Positions 11,201 to 20,703 of a stretch of DNA of 64,000 nucleotides are shown here, piece after piece (position 1 is the first letter of the stretch; each line of letters starts with the position of its first letter). The stretch is taken from positions 1,922,001 to 1,986,000 of the forward strand of contig JAHWDD010000001.1 in assembly GCA_023897205.1 (NCBI GenBank), in the 5' to 3' direction. The DNA comes from Exophiala sp. HKRS030 (Eukaryota; Ascomycota; Eurotiomycetes; Chaetothyriales; Herpotrichiellaceae). The notes below the pieces were generated by a model. The model was not told where the DNA came from, made no database searches, and worked only from the letters and a program-made list of their open reading frames with translations. Made by a program: the position numbers and the translations under genes.

Positions 11201-11792
11201 ATTGACAAAGCTGAATTCCTCGACTGCTCCTGGTAACACGGCTCCCGTGGAAGGCCAAACGATAAAAACAGAAAAGACCACAAACCAGCCGATGCTAATC
11301 CCACCAGCATTCGTCGACCCAAACTCACAAGGCTTTGCTCTGCCATCAGCATCACCTGTTGAACCCAACCCCAATCATTCGGTTTCAGATCCCTCAGCCT
11401 CACAACCTCCCAGCTCTTGGCCGCAGAGTAACAACCCTCCTGATCTACAGCAGACATTTGAGATAGCCAATGTCCCGCCACAAGAGAAGACTATGGCACC
11501 CCCTGGACAAGCCATCGTTGTTCCAGTCGGCCCTGTACAACAAACTTCGAATGCACCAAAACCTTTTGAACATTTCCAAATCGCTAGAGAACAGCCTCCG
11601 GCCCCTGTATACCAAATGATGCAGACCAGTGCGGAAGCGAATCCACCGAGACCGACTTCAGCTGGACTGAGCACGCCTCGACACACGAAACAAGATCTTC
11701 CTGTGTTTACGTCTTCATCACCAATTCCTTTCGCGGTACCACCAAATGCCAGAGTTGACGATATCACAATGGAAGAACCAAAGGACGGTTAG
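8256..11792 (+). CDS. hos3: Hos3-type histone deacetylase
   Basis: Single exon, 1178 aa. It should remove acetyl groups from histone lysines in the nucleus. After a Ser/Pro-rich N-terminal 170 residues with SPRTPSRPRTPSRSPS repeats comes the zinc-dependent deacetylase fold, about residues 178-590. Catalytic motifs are intact: RPPGHHCSTNFPSGFCWLNN (general-base His pair), DFDLHHGDGSQ (zinc-binding Asp and His) and FISAGFDASEWEGAG (second zinc Asp), followed by VISVLEGGYS. The order and the long C-terminal tail fit the fungal Hos3 class rather than Rpd3 or Hda1. The last 580 residues are low complexity (Lys, Pro, Ser, Thr), with many KK and PRK clusters that could serve nuclear import or DNA contacts (inference). 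The ATG at 8256 has an in-context CGCC before it. Confidence 0.93.
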   Translation: MDPDIPAPSIEEESLPHRDKQNARPPFASPAIKVNHHNPIHQNNAAAVPLPPSSPMRTPYRSPSASNLKTKSPSPRTPSRPRTPSRSPSVASSYRDDKRQSTPVLVSKRSTSSLSAARGTTPAFRRASSNLNPASPVPYGKMAVPHEKPQLTPSSVAKEYFGKELEAHASLQSPLAVIVHDACYGHRFSRPRTTKNALATIVERPERIHATLLGASTAYVRLGGRHAEGQHAPRPKHSPQHVREIPFQIRKTSRNLPLTHPSVAFVHGSKWMEELQIMCDTAEGKLAMNGKELARPIGYGKDENGSPLPKLHEGDLYLCRESLAAFQGCLGGVCDAVDTVFSSDTTRRAFVCIRPPGHHCSTNFPSGFCWLNNVHVGIAYAAMTHGLTHAAIIDFDLHHGDGSQNIAWAQNRKAHTAAKNAASHKKIPIGYYSLHDINSYPCEWGDEEKVQKASLCIENAHGQSIWNVHLEPWNSLEEFWQLYETKYTILLHKARIFLRHHTARLRAAGNQSPRAAIFISAGFDASEWEGAGMQRHSVNVPTEFYARFTADIVKLAHEENLGVDDRVISVLEGGYSDRALTSGVLSHICGFSGNPEGAANGHGLSVAGDNKFQTINNWIAESVSNSYLPDWWALQNLEELEAVVAGRQPPTAKSLKDKTGNYSSPTQASTLKMTDHARERHSLSALQARLGSESEYTPPPPDVDWAVASYELSRIIIPGDRQTQSCTHEELNAEAARARRERQSTVGVPAGPDERMQLRDRKAKLPPPPPIPSTRVASRNEHRRTTIAAISDLPDPSMQGVESAMTRPRRRSSDASSILSSFQNMKLSEAGGADTTAPANHVTSSRAGSVMTEKSTKAVAIKKTRAPVTTKTTAKLKSSPRKPKAMPPPDGSVNGGALSSKPSVIDEKKVLGGGEKRDFSNPSRSGSADEVDSLTNGVKKISIKLNMTTAEKNAAKEQHRAADEKQKKPRAPRKSAVPKTTKLTKLNSSTAPGNTAPVEGQTIKTEKTTNQPMLIPPAFVDPNSQGFALPSASPVEPNPNHSVSDPSASQPPSSWPQSNNPPDLQQTFEIANVPPQEKTMAPPGQAIVVPVGPVQQTSNAPKPFEHFQIAREQPPAPVYQMMQTSAEANPPRPTSAGLSTPRHTKQDLPVFTSSSPIPFAVPPNARVDDITMEEPKDG

Positions 11793-12440
11793 GAACCATC
11801 TATCTGGCAGATCCCCGAGACACCACCGCAGCGCATGATGACTTGATATTCTGGGTTTGCATTGCGGTGCCACTACCGTCCGAGTGTCAACATCCGCTCT
11901 TTTTCAATTCTTCAGGAAAACAAAGAACAATCAAATTTCTTAGGCCACAGTTGATATCTTGGGGAGAGTTCTTGTTCCACAGAAAAGACAAAGAGGAAAA
12001 AAGGCACTTTCTTGGACACGGCAATTTCTTTTTTCTATACCCGGTGTAATTTAAGAGATACCCCCGATACAGCACTTGGAGGAGAAAAGGACGTTTGTGG
12101 ATTTAATGAGTCGAGTCAGGCCTAAGGATGGGTGTTTGTAGCTGGAGATTTTTGGGTCTTTTTTTTCTTTTGGATCTGGGCCTATTTTCCTTTGGGCATT
12201 ACTGGTTGAAGTTGGCCAGAAGATGTAGCTGACTAGTTTGGGTGTTTTTATGTAGCATACATAAATCACTGCCTTGCTGTATCTGTTACTTTTACTTATC
12301 CCGACCTAAGTTTGAGGTCTTGTTGTGTAATATCTATTTGTGTAAAGTCGTGTCTGTAGAGTCAGGCGGGACCAAAGGGTTCCTGGCTAGGTCTATGGAA
12401 GTACCTAGGCGGTGTAGATAGCTATGCCTAGGGCGCCAAG

Positions 12441-12460
12441 GGTCACGTGAGGTCACGTGA
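12441..12460. promoter_or_regulatory. tandem CACGTG E-box pair
   Basis: The decamer GGTCACGTGA occurs twice, directly abutting, so two palindromic CACGTG cores sit exactly 10 bp (about one helical turn) apart. CACGTG is the classic site for bHLH factors such as Cbf1, Pho4 or SREBP-like proteins in fungi. It lies about 650 bp after the hos3 stop and 1.36 kb before the asparaginase ATG, so its target is unclear. Confidence 0.4.
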
Positions 12461-12830
12461 TGCCAAGTGCTACTACATGTCAAGCATCGGTCTCTCTCTG
12501 GGAAGATGCCAAGGCTGCTATCGGTTTTTACATAAGAAATGGACCATATCCAGCTACCTATTGTACTTGTAGGTAGATCTAAGATAAGGGTATACAGTAT
12601 TCCTTGTACTTCGAGTTACTTCCGACCTCTCTGTACTCCGTACTTCGGAGCTCACTATCCAGATAGAGACGATTTAAACATGCCTAGAGTAGCTTGGCGA
12701 GTCCGAGGTTGTTGGACGAGCGCCGCCTTATCTGGAGCGGGCACTTTGCGGGGCGGAGTAGTCCGTGTCCACGGCCAAGTGCCGCTTCTTGACCATCTTT
12801 TATTTACATATCCATGTTGTACTCCGTACA

Positions 12831-12848
12831 ATACTCCGTACGGAGTAT
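12831..12848. repeat. 18-bp perfect palindrome ATACTCCGTACGGAGTAT
   Basis: The sequence equals its own reverse complement over 18 bases and consists of two overlapping copies of the 9-mer TACTCCGTA/TACGGAGTA that recurs in gene-free DNA across the window. Another copy lies immediately left (12820-12828), with further ones at 12634 and 12924. Confidence 0.7.
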
Positions 12849-13649
12849 GGAGTAGATAAGGTGCCGTGGATAGTACAATACATGCAGTATGAACCACTCC
12901 ACAATTCTTATTTATCAAACTACTACGGAGTACTACATCACTACAATATCCATATTGTACTACCACCATACTCCCCGTACAGGAAGTACTCATACCCGAC
13001 CATTCCTTGTCTAGTGTCCCCGCGTGCCCCTTTCGAGCCGTCCTTGGCACGTATAGCTTTTATTTCTTATCGGACGACAAGTCTATCGCTTAGGCGAGCC
13101 GGACCAGTGAGAGAGACCGCTACAACATGGCGGAGAGCTCTTGGTCTGGCAAAACCGACGGAGCCTTCCTTTCTGGGATGGCCTCTTGCTCTGAACCCTT
13201 CGCTTAGGAACCCCAAGTGGACTTCCGCCATGATATACGCAGGACGTATAGTTCCTGTGGGACTCGAAAGGGAAACCGGCATCCCAGGTTTTCGGTACAG
13301 GCAGCCCTGTCCGAGTTTGACCAGATCAAAGCGCGGCCCGCGGCCTTGGGACATTATCGTCAAGATGATACCAAGGCGCGAGAGCTCTCTTGGAATCGTC
13401 CGGAGGTTCGATCAAGCGATGTAACGGGCTTGACTGACCGACCGACCGCATGAGAGGCCGTAATCAGATAGACAGATTTTCTCGCGAGCCGGAGAAAGAA
13501 AAGGTACTTAAGAAAGATGACGAGAACAGCCTGAGGGTTTTTTTTTTCTTTCTCCCTCTATCTCTCTACCTTTGGACGAGACCTCTTTCAAAGCACGAAA
13601 CCGGCCTCTCATTCCCCAGCCAAGGTAGTGTTCGACCTCTACTTTGACT

Positions 13650-13671
13650 CCACACACACACACACACACAC

Positions 13672-13715
<44 letters not shown>

Positions 13716-13720
13716 TCACA
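13650..13720 (+). repeat. compound CA/CT/CA microsatellite
   Basis: About ten CA units, eleven CT units and eleven more CA units run without interruption, ending about 105 bp before the asparaginase ATG, probably inside its promoter or 5' leader. Such tracts are prone to length change by slippage. Confidence 0.85.
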
Positions 13721-13823
13721 GACGTCTCATATAACAAGGGCATCTTCAAAATCCCTCGCTTGCAAAGCTCCATCATTCACCATAACTCGAGCGACCCAGT
13801 AACCGATCGTAACGACGCAAAGT

Positions 13824-15176
13824 ATGCTACCCGCCGTCCTTGTCGTCGCCGCCGGGCTGGCTGCTGTCTCGACAGCTGCCGCCTCAGCCTTGCCTGTCGT
13901 GCCGCCCTCGTTGCACAGTCTCTACGCACGGCAAGACGTCCAGAGCCCGATCAACGCGTCCCTCCCCAACGTCACCATCTTCGCCACGGGGGGGACCATC
14001 GCCAGTCTGAGTGACACCAACACGGAAACGGTGGTCGAGACCGTCGGGCTAGGTGTGCAGGAGCTCGTGGCCGCCGTCCCCGAGATCCTCAACTACTCCA
14101 ACATCCAGGGCTATCAGGTGTCGAACGTGCCGAGCAGCACCCTGAACCAGACGGTCTTGCTCAAGCTGGCCCCTCTGATCAACGAGGAACTCGCCAAGGA
14201 CAACGTCACCGGCGTCGTCGTCACCCACGGCTCCGACACCCTGGAAGAGACGTCCTTCTTCTTGTCCTTGGTCGTCAACTCGACGAAGCCCGTCGTGGTC
14301 GTGGGCGCCATGAGACCGTCCACGGCTTTGAGTGCCGACGGTCCCTTGAACCTGGTGCAGGCCGTCAGCCTGGCCTCTTCTCCCAGTGCGGTGGGCAGGG
14401 GTGTCATGATCACTTTGAATGAGTAAGTAATGACAAGCATCTCTTTTTCGTTTTGGAAGGGTTGGGGGAGAGCGGAGAAATTACTTTCTTCTTCTTGCCC
14501 CCATTCTTCTCTTGAAGCGTCCCGTTTTTCATCACTGTCATCATAATGCATGATTGAAGGAATTTTTTTCTTGTGGCCAATTTCTTGCCAAAAGGTCCGG
14601 AGAATCTTTGATGGCTGACGATTTTTTCCTTTTTCACCACCACCGTACAGTCGCATCGGCAACGCATTTTATACCAGCAAGTACAACGCCAACGCACTCG
14701 ACACCTTCCACAGCACGGAAGCCGGGCAGCTCGGGTTCTTCATCAACCAATTGCCCTATTTCTACTACGAGCCGGCCACGCCCATCGGGAGGAGGACGTT
14801 TGACATCTCGGGCACCGACGTGCTGCCCCAGATCGACATCATCGTGTCCCACCAGGACATGGACGCGAAGCTGTTCAACTCGACGGTCCAGAACGGCGCA
14901 AGGGGCGTCGTGGTGGCGGGCACGGGCGCGGGCGGCGTGACGAGGCCCGGCATCGCCGTGGCGAAGGCCGTCTACGAGGCGACCGGGGTCCCCATCGTCG
15001 CCAGCCACCGGACGCCCGACGGCTTCGTGCCGCTGGACCCCGACAACGCCTTCTTCATCCCCAGCGGCTTCCTGAACCCCTGGAAGGCGAGGATCCTGCT
15101 GCAGCTGGCCGTCAACGCGGGTTACGGTCACGATCAGATTGTCGACCTCTTCGGTCTGGGTCAACCCAAGTCTTGA
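13824..15176 (+). CDS. secreted L-asparaginase (type II)
   Basis: Two exons, 13824-14422 and 14651-15176, joined across a long 228-bp intron (GTAAGT ... CGTACAG); 374 aa. The enzyme hydrolyses asparagine to aspartate and ammonia, here outside the cell, as a nitrogen-scavenging step. A hydrophobic Ala/Val-rich signal peptide covers about residues 1-21. Catalytic motifs are ATGGTIAS (Thr58) and THGSDTLEET (Thr134, Asp138), followed by VGAMRPSTALSADGPLNL. Several N-x-S/T sites fit a secreted glycoprotein. The C-terminal domain SHRTPDGFVP...NPWKARILLQLA is complete. The splice restores NDRIGNAF in frame, matching the family. Codons are strongly C/G-ending. Fungal extracellular asparaginases are usually under nitrogen control; a single GATAG-type site near 13466 is too little to argue from. 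Confidence 0.93.
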
Positions 15177-15628
15177 AGGAACCGCACTGAGAGTGTGTGA
15201 AAGAAGAAGAAGAAGAAGAAAATAAGGCAAAAGGATGGTAAAAAGAAAAAGGGAAAAAGAAAAATAAAACGGACAAAAATAAAAAGAGTCGAGAAAAAAG
15301 TCCATCTTTCCTTCAATTTGGACGTGACAAGGACAAAACTGCTCGGTTTTTTGCCATCTTCATACTCCGTAATCACGTACAAAGTTAAAAAAAAAAGGTA
15401 AGCCTTGAGATGGTAGAATTATATAGCTAGCTAGCTCCCTTGCAAAAAATAATCTACGCAATACCTGAACACGAGTCCCAACTCCCTCCATAATGGCGAG
15501 AAGGAGTTTTGAGGATATCACACTAATACATAACTAGGTCCGTATACGAGGTGATGTGACAATGAAGTCGTCGTCGTCGTCGTCGTGGTGGAACAGGACT
15601 GGGTTCATTTTTTCCGGGGATTTTTTTT
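15177..15628. other. convergent 3' flanks with simple repeats
   Basis: 452 bp between the asparaginase stop and the stop of the minus-strand PPxY gene. The left part (15196-15300) is almost pure purine on the plus strand and includes a (GAA)n run at 15201-15220. TAGC is repeated three times near 15424, and (TCG)7 lies at 15566-15586. One TACTCCGTA motif lies at 15363-15371. No gene seen. Confidence 0.45.
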
Positions 15629-17019
15629 TCACCATCCGGTCGCTTCGACACCCCACTCCCTGTTGGGTTGGGGCATCTTGACCCCCATTTTGGCCTCGAT
15701 CCAGTCCTCGACCGTGACCCATCCGGTCCGACGTTTGAGCACCGCGTTCCATATGGCGTACTGCCATTCACGCCACCACTCTTGTGCCACCAAAGCGGCT
15801 CGACCTTGTCGTTGTTGTTGTTGTTGTTGCGTCGAAGATGATGATGATGATGACGACGCCATCGTCGCCGTGACATCGTCCCTCGAGATACCACTACTCG
15901 AAACGTCCCACACCGTCTGGGCGACATCATACTTTTTGGTCGGATAAAGGCGGAGGATGTTGGTGAACCAGTTCCCCGACTGGCGTTGGACGACGACCTC
16001 GGAAAATTGTACGGGGAACTCGACCGTAACTTTGCCCCGGTACTTTGTGGCGGCCAAGAGGGTACGGACCATGCCTTCGAGGATGGTGGTGGGGAAATTG
16101 ACGATTTGTCTGCGTAGTGAGAAACTGTGTCGCCCAGAGTGTTAGTTGAGAGGTCGTCAAGGGAGATGGCGAAAAAAGAGGGAAAAGAGAAAGATGGATT
16201 GCAGCGGGGAAAAGATATACTTGAAAAGGTTCAAAGGAATACGCAACAAACGTACCTCTTATTCTCAGTCTTTTCGTCGATGAATTTCTTCACCCACTGC
16301 TCAAGAGGTGTCATTGATTGATTGTTTCCTCGCGAAGATCGCTTAAAGTGGGAAGTAGAGGAAGAACTTGTCGTTGGACTCGACGATTCAAACGGGTCGA
16401 CTTGTAATCGGGTGGTAGCAGCGGTGGTGGTGGTGGCGGTAGTGCTGGACGGGGCCGTACCGTTCGTACTCGGTACATCAAGGTCGAGAAGACTCGTGAG
16501 ATTCAAGGTGATGTCAAAATCGACCTGTGTCGTACCATTCGACGTGGTGTGTGATCCTTGGATCAGCATGAGGGGTTTTGGCGGTAGGGAGGCCTGCTCG
16601 TTCAGGAACCTCATGAGGGCGTACTGGGTGGTGGAGAGTTCAGGCTTGGTCGTCGTGAGGGCGTCGTGCGAAGCCGAGAGTTTGGCCTGGGACACGCCGC
16701 AGTACTTGGGTAGGTCGATCGAAGTCAGGCGAGATATGGCGTCCAGCGGATTTTGGCTGAGGATCGGTAAGGATGAGGATGATATGGTGGTGGTGGTGGG
16801 TATTGACGGGAGGGGAGGGTTTATTACGTCGTAAGACGGAGGGAGGTCATTTGGGTGTTGTTGTTGTTGTTGAGGATGAAGAAGATGCTGGGAGTTGGAA
16901 CCGTCATGGTCGGCGCCGACGTGGTTGTTTGTCGTCGGTGTCAGAGATGTAGGAGGAGGATCAGAGGCGGGGCCTGCTCGGAGCCTCGCTTTTTCCCCAG
17001 ATGATGATGTCTTTGGCAT
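15629..17019 (-). CDS. fungal hypothetical protein with PPxY motif
   Basis: Two exons, 17019-16256 and 16124-15629, with a 131-bp intron (GTACGT ... GACACAG); 419 aa. I do not recognise a named domain. The N-terminal part is low complexity and carries NDLPPSYDVINPPLPSIP, whose PPSY is a canonical ligand for WW domains such as those of Rsp5/Nedd4 ubiquitin ligases. The middle (DFDITLNLTSLL) and the exon-2 block IVNFPTTILEGMVRTLLAAT...VTVEFPVQFSEVVVQ look like a beta-rich conserved region found in other fungal unknown proteins. Near the end a run of eight Ser and six Gln comes from AGT/CAA-type repeats. The splice is supported because it restores a conserved strand of sequence across the join. 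The ATG at 17019 is preceded by a GC/GT microsatellite. Confidence 0.72.
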
Positions 17020-17574
17020 TTTCTTCTTGAGAGCGTGTTCAGAATGTATCTGTTGTTGATCGTCTGAGAGAGTCTTGTGCGCGCGCGCGTGTGTGTGTGT
17101 GTGTCTGTGGATGTATCTGTGATCTATTCTTGTTGCCTGATGTACCTTGATAAGTACTCCATACGGAACAGCGAGATGAGAGTGTAGATGGATGTACTCC
17201 GTACCTTCAAGACCTTTAAGGAACGGAGAAGGTCCCCTTTGAGAAAACAACAACAACAAAAGAATCAAACAGAGAAAAAACAAAGTGAAGAGTGGTTCAA
17301 AGATATCAATGTGCACGATTAGGCAATATCATTTCAGGTCTTTTTGTCGCATAATGCTCCATGTGGGGGATAGTGGGATATTTTGGCACAGCCTCATTCA
17401 TCAAAGCCTCAAGCTAAAGTGCGGAGCATAGCCACAAGTGGCGCTCTTAGTATGTATAGTGCATGTGCTGAACAGAGAGTATCACAACAATCCAGGCATC
17501 AGCCAATTTAAAAACTACCCAAGGTAGATTCTCATTCGTACTCGTATAGATTAAACTATTGCAAGTTACCCTAA
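17020..17574. other. intergenic region, tandem minus genes
   Basis: 555 bp holding the promoter and leader of the PPxY gene and the 3' flank of the archaemetzincin gene. On the coding strand a (CA)n(CG)n tract ends about 60 bp before the ATG. A TACTCCGTA motif lies at 17195-17203 and a relaxed copy (TACTCCATACGGA) near 17155. No gene seen. Confidence 0.4.
17078..17105. repeat. GC/GT dinucleotide microsatellite
   Basis: A run of about six GC units passes into about eight GT units. It lies roughly 60 bp upstream of the ATG of the minus-strand PPxY gene and so is probably transcribed in its leader. Confidence 0.75.
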
Positions 17575-19144
17575 TCATGTAGCAGCCTTCAACTCAAGCA
17601 TTCCCTCATACCAAGCTGCCATTCCCGCAAAGCTTCCTCCTTGCAAATTAGCAAAGTCTTTAACCGCCAACGACCTACCTCGTTTCCAGACTTCAATCTT
17701 TTCTTCCCACTTTTCGACATCGACTTCATCCCTTGTTCCTCCACCAATTTTGTTAGAACGAGGCTCATTCGTAATTCGATCTTCCTGTCCACCCGTAGCT
17801 CCTCGCGTGATGGCCCAGGCAACCTTCCTGTCGCATACCGGACACAGATACGGCGGTTGTCGCATGTCTTCTGCGACGGAAGCGGCGCCTTGCATCACAC
17901 AAGCTTTGTACTTGCAGTGATCGAGTCCAAAGCAATGACCCAGTTCGTGTGAGACTGTACGGCAGAGTCGGAAGAGAAGAGCGGACGCCGCTTGGTCTCG
18001 AGGCGTTTGCTGCCGATGGGCAGCCTGCTGGTGCGTTGTCAAGGCTCTCAGTAGCGGCATGGGGGTCGCAGAACTCAACAACTCAGTACTGATATCATCC
18101 TGCCTCTCGTACCTTCTGCTGCGTATTTTCCGCCGGTTACTAGCAGCAGGAACCACCACTTGACCTGACTCAGCACTCATTTTACGAATGAATGCTGCAC
18201 AATGACTGGCCGGCCATACATGGTTGAAGTCAACACAATGGAGCTCGTCCAATGCTGTGTAGTACCTTGCACTCGAAACAATGGCGACTCGACTGGCACC
18301 CCATGCACGTCCACAGCAGAAATCGTCGTCGTCTGACTCGTAGAGGTCGTGCTTTGTCATCAATACAAGCGCATACGCATCGGAAGGAAGAACTCGCACG
18401 GACACATCGGTAAGGTCGTTCAGGTTCAATTGGTACGGATATGGAAAGACTTCGGATGGGGAAGCAGCGTCGACCGGAGGCGGTGGTCGTGCACGGATTC
18501 GTACAACTTCTCTGCCGGTGGACAAGCCAACATGTTGTAATTTGGCATGGTCTTCTGCTGCACCTCGACCTTGGCGTCTGGCTTTGGAGGTTGCAGTATC
18601 TTCGCACGAAGTGAACATCAAATTCTGCGGAAGAATTTTGACATCGAGGCCGTGGTAAAATGCCCGAAGGTAAGCAGCGACTGTCTCGATATTGAACCGA
18701 TCTTCCAGCACCGATGTGGTAGCCTGAAGCATGTCAGAGACCATGAGTCACGATACACCCAGGATTACCGTCACGCCGTACTACCTTTTCGATCCCTCTG
18801 ACAGTTGGAAATTGCCAGTCTCGCATGAAGTCAACACTGTCATCAACGTCCGATGTTGCAGCCAGATATATCACGTTCCTGCGCGAGTTTACCTGATTGC
18901 GCACTCCCATATTCACCCACTCCCGAAAACTCTGTGGTGGGTATGTTGGATCACAATCGATATCATCGCCCGGGAGTATGAGGGGAGCAGGATATACCTG
19001 GGGCGCTAGGACCGAGTTGTCATTCTCGGATGCCTTGCGTTTCCCAGTGACGGCAGTGAGAAGCTGGCCTGTCGTATAAGTGCGATATGGAAAAGCCGCG
19101 GCATAAGGGGAAGACAAGCAGGTCAGGTATTTGTGCTCACACAT
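17575..19144 (-). CDS. archaemetzincin-like zinc metalloprotease (M54)
   Basis: Two exons, 19144-18785 and 18723-17575, with a 61-bp phase-0 intron (GTAGTA, branch CTGAC, acceptor TTCAG); 502 aa. The catalytic core is SHELGHCFGLDHCKYKACVM, the metzincin motif H-E-x2-H-x2-G-x2-H plus the archaemetzincin-specific Cys residues; the paired zinc knuckle continues in PPYLCPVCDRKVAW. Upstream blocks VLAPQVYPAPLILPGDDID and the C-terminal helix fit fungal members of family M54. The N terminus MCEHKYLTCLSSPYAAAF is Cys/His bearing and typical for the family, which supports the ATG at 19144. No signal peptide or membrane segment is seen, so it is likely cytosolic or nuclear. Substrates of the eukaryotic family are poorly known. 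Confidence 0.88.
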
Positions 19145-19927
19145 GCTGGATTCGGGTCTCAGGCCAGGTATACCTTCTCAAAGTCTGTTGAGTAGAAACC
19201 TCGTATGGCCGAGGAAGAATGAAGATAGTAAGAAAGGAGGAAGAGAAATCCAAAGACACCGCTGAGAGCATCCCTTTTCATGCACGACAGTCACAGTGCG
19301 TCTTGGCTGCCTGCTCGAGATGAGCTGTGTCTCCAAGGCTTCTTTCATCGTGTCAAGTAGTCATTATTCCCGGAGGTGAGTTCGACGATAATGCCGGTGG
19401 TGCCCACGCGATGTCGCACCATGATCCACGTCGCGACACATACACATGAGGAACTTGTGTTTTGGTGATTGACAGTAGACTGGTTATAATTACCAAAGTT
19501 CGAATGTCGACATGGTGCCTGTACAATCCCCCAACCCCCCAGCTTGATGGTTGACTGAAGAAGCTATTGGATCAAAAGCGTTAATGGCTAGGCAACCCTG
19601 TCATAGGCATCCATCTCGACCAGGGAGCTCAAAGAAGTGAAACGGTGAGACATGATTCGTCAAAATTCATCATCGTACTTGATCGGATTTAATTTGGCGA
19701 TATCTCCAAGAACCGATATAGCATTCTTATGTCGCCTCACCAAAATCCATCCACCTTGTACGACGCAAATGGATTGACATATGTGCTTAATGCATATATC
19801 CGTCAAGTCTTGGGCACATTGTAGAGTTCAAGATGGTATAAGAATATGGTGAACTGGTTGCGAAGGATCCAACATTGCAAAGTCCAACAATCCTAGCTTC
19901 GCTCAGCATCATCCTGTTTCCCCCAAC
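19145..19927. other. divergent intergenic region
   Basis: 783 bp between the archaemetzincin gene (left) and the short-chain dehydrogenase gene (right), expected to hold both promoters. Base composition is unremarkable and I see no repeat, clear TATA box or additional gene. Confidence 0.4.
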
Positions 19928-20692
19928 ATGTCCAACAGCACGCCTCTTGTGATTCTGTGTACCGGCGCCAACCGAGGAATAGGTCTTGCCATCATCCAAG
20001 CTCTGGCAAGTCATTCAAAGACATCCGGTGCCTCGTTCCTTCTTGGCTGTCGAACTGCAGACAAAGGAAAGGAGGCGATTGACGAGCTCCGCGGCAAAGG
20101 AATCAAATCTTCTATTGAACCTCTTGTCCTTGACGTCACTTCTGATGAGTCCATACAAGACGCTTTTGGATTGGTGCAAAGCCTGTACGGTCGGCTCGAT
20201 GTCTTGGTCAACAACGCCGGATACGCCGCCATACCCTCATCTTCGGAAAATTCCGACTGGCGAGACATTTATGCCCGAGTGTACGAAACCAATGTAACCT
20301 CGGTAGCGTTGATGATGCAGGCCTTCCTTCCTCTGTTGCGCAAGTCGACAGGCACAATCATCAATATTTCGTCAGCGCGTGGATCGGCAGGTCTTGCTTC
20401 CAGCGGAGCCTTGCCGCCGACTGTATCTGTTCCGTACAGCGTCTCAAAAGCTGCCTTGAATATGCTCACCATTGAGACGAGTCGACAGGCCGAGAATCAA
20501 AAGGTCGAATTCCAACTTGTCAGCCCTGGGCATTGCAAGACAGCGTTCAACGGCTACCGAGGGACCAGAGATCCACTGGAAGGTGCAAATGTTGTTGTGG
20601 GATTGATAGTCGCAGAAAAAGGCAGATACAAGAATGCCTGTTTCTGGGAGACGAAAGGAGCCAATGTAGACCTTGTCGAGATTCCATGGTGA
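19928..20692 (+). CDS. short-chain dehydrogenase/reductase (classical SDR)
   Basis: Single exon, 254 aa, the standard size for classical SDRs. It should carry out NAD(P)-dependent oxidation or reduction of a small alcohol or carbonyl compound; the substrate cannot be read from the sequence. Cofactor motif TGANRGIG is at residues 12-19, NNAG at 95-98, the catalytic Ser in INISSARGS at about 148, and the Y-x3-K pair YSVSK at 170-174. An Arg after the second strand (GCRTADKG) suggests preference for NADP (inference). The C terminus is complete. Its stop lies only 11 bp from the stop of the opposing Atg15-type gene, so the two mRNAs must overlap at their 3' ends. Confidence 0.9.
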   Translation: MSNSTPLVILCTGANRGIGLAIIQALASHSKTSGASFLLGCRTADKGKEAIDELRGKGIKSSIEPLVLDVTSDESIQDAFGLVQSLYGRLDVLVNNAGYAAIPSSSENSDWRDIYARVYETNVTSVALMMQAFLPLLRKSTGTIINISSARGSAGLASSGALPPTVSVPYSVSKAALNMLTIETSRQAENQKVEFQLVSPGHCKTAFNGYRGTRDPLEGANVVVGLIVAEKGRYKNACFWETKGANVDLVEIPW

Positions 20693-20703
20693 CGAAGGCC
20701 GAT

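Larger units (their letters stand above)
11793..13823. other. 2.03 kb gene-free region rich in repeated motifs
   Basis: This is the second longest gene-free stretch. It contains the 3' flank of hos3, a tandem pair of GGTCACGTGA (12441-12460), five of the twelve TACGGAGTA loci of the window between 12634 and 12932 including an 18-bp perfect palindrome, and just before the asparaginase gene a CA/CT/CA microsatellite. An open frame of 219 codons at 12765-13424 starts without ATG context, crosses the palindromes and has no recognisable domain; I do not call it a gene. Confidence 0.5.

Noticed and set aside
13400..13412. tRNA B-box-like GGTTCGATC
   Set aside because: No matching A box or cloverleaf around it; no tRNA gene found in any gene-free stretch.
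12765..13424. 219-codon open frame in the gene-free stretch
   Set aside because: No ATG start, no domain, and it crosses the TACGGAGTA palindromes.
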